Origin: Bradyrhizobium sp. CCH5-F6
GTDB taxonomy: Bacteria > Pseudomonadota > Alphaproteobacteria > Rhizobiales > Xanthobacteraceae
Assembly (NCBI RefSeq): GCF_001556045.1
Contig: NZ_LSIC01000160.1
Span: forward strand, 1-25,515
Reading direction: 5' to 3'
Length of the DNA stretch: 25,515 nucleotides
Shown in pieces: positions 24,786-25,515 of this stretch (the stretch's first letter is position 1; every line of letters begins with the position of its first letter). Below the pieces are notes generated by a model. It had not been told where the DNA came from. It saw nothing but the letters and a program-made list of their open reading frames with translations, and did not search any database. The translations under genes were made by a program, and so were the position numbers.

Positions 24786-25001
24786 GTATCCAGCAACATT
24801 TAAGAAACTTCGAAGCGATTGCCTCAGAACTGGAACCGTGCCGTTTGGTTAACGATGAACTCTTCCTCGGCAATGTTGGGAATACCGCTCATATTGAGCT
24901 GGCGACCCGAACGATACCTCCGATCGCGGAACGAATAGACGTCTGAATTGCCCCGTGGGTCGGACACGTTCAGCTCTTTCGTTGACGGCGACCTCGGCTC
25001 A
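24786..25001. repeat. Repeat block B, copy 2 (upstream of the L,D-transpeptidase)
   Basis: Aligns with 20084-20304. Landmarks are TATCCAGCAACATTTAAG, ACTTCGAAGCGAT, ACTGGAACCGT, GTTAACGATGAACTC, CTCGGCAA, GGGAATACCGCT, CGGACACG and GCTCTTTCGTTGACGGCGAC. It begins 31 bases before the chosen transpeptidase start, so it forms that gene's upstream region. On the minus strand an open frame reads DPRGNSDVYSFRDRRYRSGR and ends NQTARFQF, resembling an outer-membrane protein C-terminus. This frame is not kept in copy 1. Confidence 0.55.
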
Positions 25002-25141
25002 AGGTTGATCCTGTCAGCTCCCGGACCGAGTCGGTTCAACACTGCAGAGCGGAGATAGAGGCACCGCTCGCAAACAGATGCTTACGACCCCTTCGGGCTC
25101 TTATCCATCGCGTGAATGGCCACTGTGTCATTACCTTCGTG

Positions 25142-25333
25142 CTACTTGGAGCCTTCAGCCGCAGAGACTTTGAGATGGCCCGCCGAGTCAGCATCCCAAT
25201 GGGCTACCGGGCCTGATATCTGGCGCTCTGAAGCAGTTTCCGCTTCCGAGGTATGAGCGTCGGACAGATAAAGGTTGGTCTTCGGCAGCAGAAGGATAAT
25301 TCCAAGAGCGATGAGCTTTAGTCCCAGTCGCAT
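25142..25333 (-). CDS. Small exported or membrane-anchored peptide, 63 residues
   Basis: MRLGLKLIALGIILLLPKTNLYL forms a signal-anchor-like hydrophobic start. A polar, Ser/Glu/Ala-rich remainder (SDAHTSEAETASERQ to KVSAAEGSK) follows without cysteines. A textbook ribosome site (AGGAGG) lies five bases before the ATG, which makes translation likely. I recognise no family; it resembles other short exported peptides of unknown role in rhizobia. Confidence 0.65.
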   Translation of the reverse strand: MRLGLKLIALGIILLLPKTNLYLSDAHTSEAETASERQISGPVAHWDADSAGHLKVSAAEGSK

Positions 25334-25464
25334 GATCGCCTCCTCTCCCTTTTGACCGATATCAGGAGATGAAGCGTCACAAAATTCGGGTCGGCACCCT
25401 AAGGGAATCTACGCAGGAGCCAGCATTGTGTCCCGCGCCCACATCGCCGAGGTCGCCTATGGGT

Positions 25465-25515
25465 CGATTCTGTTGAAAAAGGCCGCAGTTGCGACTCAGA
25501 GACAGCAGTGATTCA
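25465..25515. mobile_element. Possible end of an insertion sequence at the window edge
   Basis: GGGTCGATTCTGTTGAAAAA (about 25460-25479) resembles the terminal inverted repeats of some IS1182/IS5-like elements. The window ends 35 bases later, so neither a transposase nor the partner end can be seen. Confidence 0.25.

Noticed and set aside
24824..25042. Minus-strand ORF ending NQTARFQF as a real outer-membrane protein tail
   Set aside because: Although the C-terminal Phe is suggestive, the frame is broken in the homologous block at 20084-20304, and no upstream barrel sequence exists; kept only as part of block B.

Overview
The window looks like chromosomal DNA of a slow-growing alphaproteobacterium of the Bradyrhizobium group (Nitrobacteraceae). 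This rests on the high-GC coding sequence, the SciP/FlbD flagellar regulators, the Rhodobacter-type PmtA, the alphaproteobacterial outer-membrane barrel, and three kinds of dispersed palindromic intergenic repeat that I associate with Bradyrhizobium. The assignment is inference; no rRNA, tRNA or CRISPR array was seen.

Region 1 (1-2165, minus strand) is housekeeping: the start of an exported protein running off the left edge, a phospholipid N-methyltransferase (pmtA-like) and the tRNA 2-thiouridylase mnmA, separated by a palindromic repeat.

Region 2 (2459-10705, plus strand) is a flagellar block. It holds fliK-flgD behind a well-formed sigma-54 -24/-12 element, then sciP (an inhibitor of CtrA), a strong terminator, a CtrA-like box, and the tightly packed operon fliF-fliG-fliH-fliN-flbD ending in a second terminator. 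The order fits the alphaproteobacterial cascade. CtrA, restrained by SciP, would switch on the MS-ring/switch operon that encodes the sigma-54 activator FlbD. FlbD would then switch on hook genes such as fliK-flgD.

Region 3 (10728-17303) starts with a dispersed repeat and an M20 metallopeptidase on the plus strand. After another repeat comes a minus-strand sulfonate-sulfur operon: ssuA, a 28-residue peptide ORF, ssuD, ssuC, ssuB, a flavin reductase and a 51-residue membrane peptide. SsuABC would import alkanesulfonates, and SsuD would desulfonate them with FMNH2 from the reductase. SsuA appears to lack the conserved Gly-Asp-x-Pro-Pro loop.

Region 4 (17304-25515) is looser and more accessory-like. 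It contains a cytochrome P450 with an unusual I-helix, an Omp25/31-like barrel, an exported amidohydrolase with a small membrane protein, a DUF4105 membrane protein, an L,D-transpeptidase and a small exported peptide. Between them lie degenerate sequences. Two related repeat blocks, A (a decayed LuxR-type HTH) and B, lie directly side by side at 19.9-20.3 kb. At 23.7-25.0 kb the same two blocks flank the L,D-transpeptidase gene. This is the most unusual structural feature of the window. I did not find a clearly new multi-gene system.
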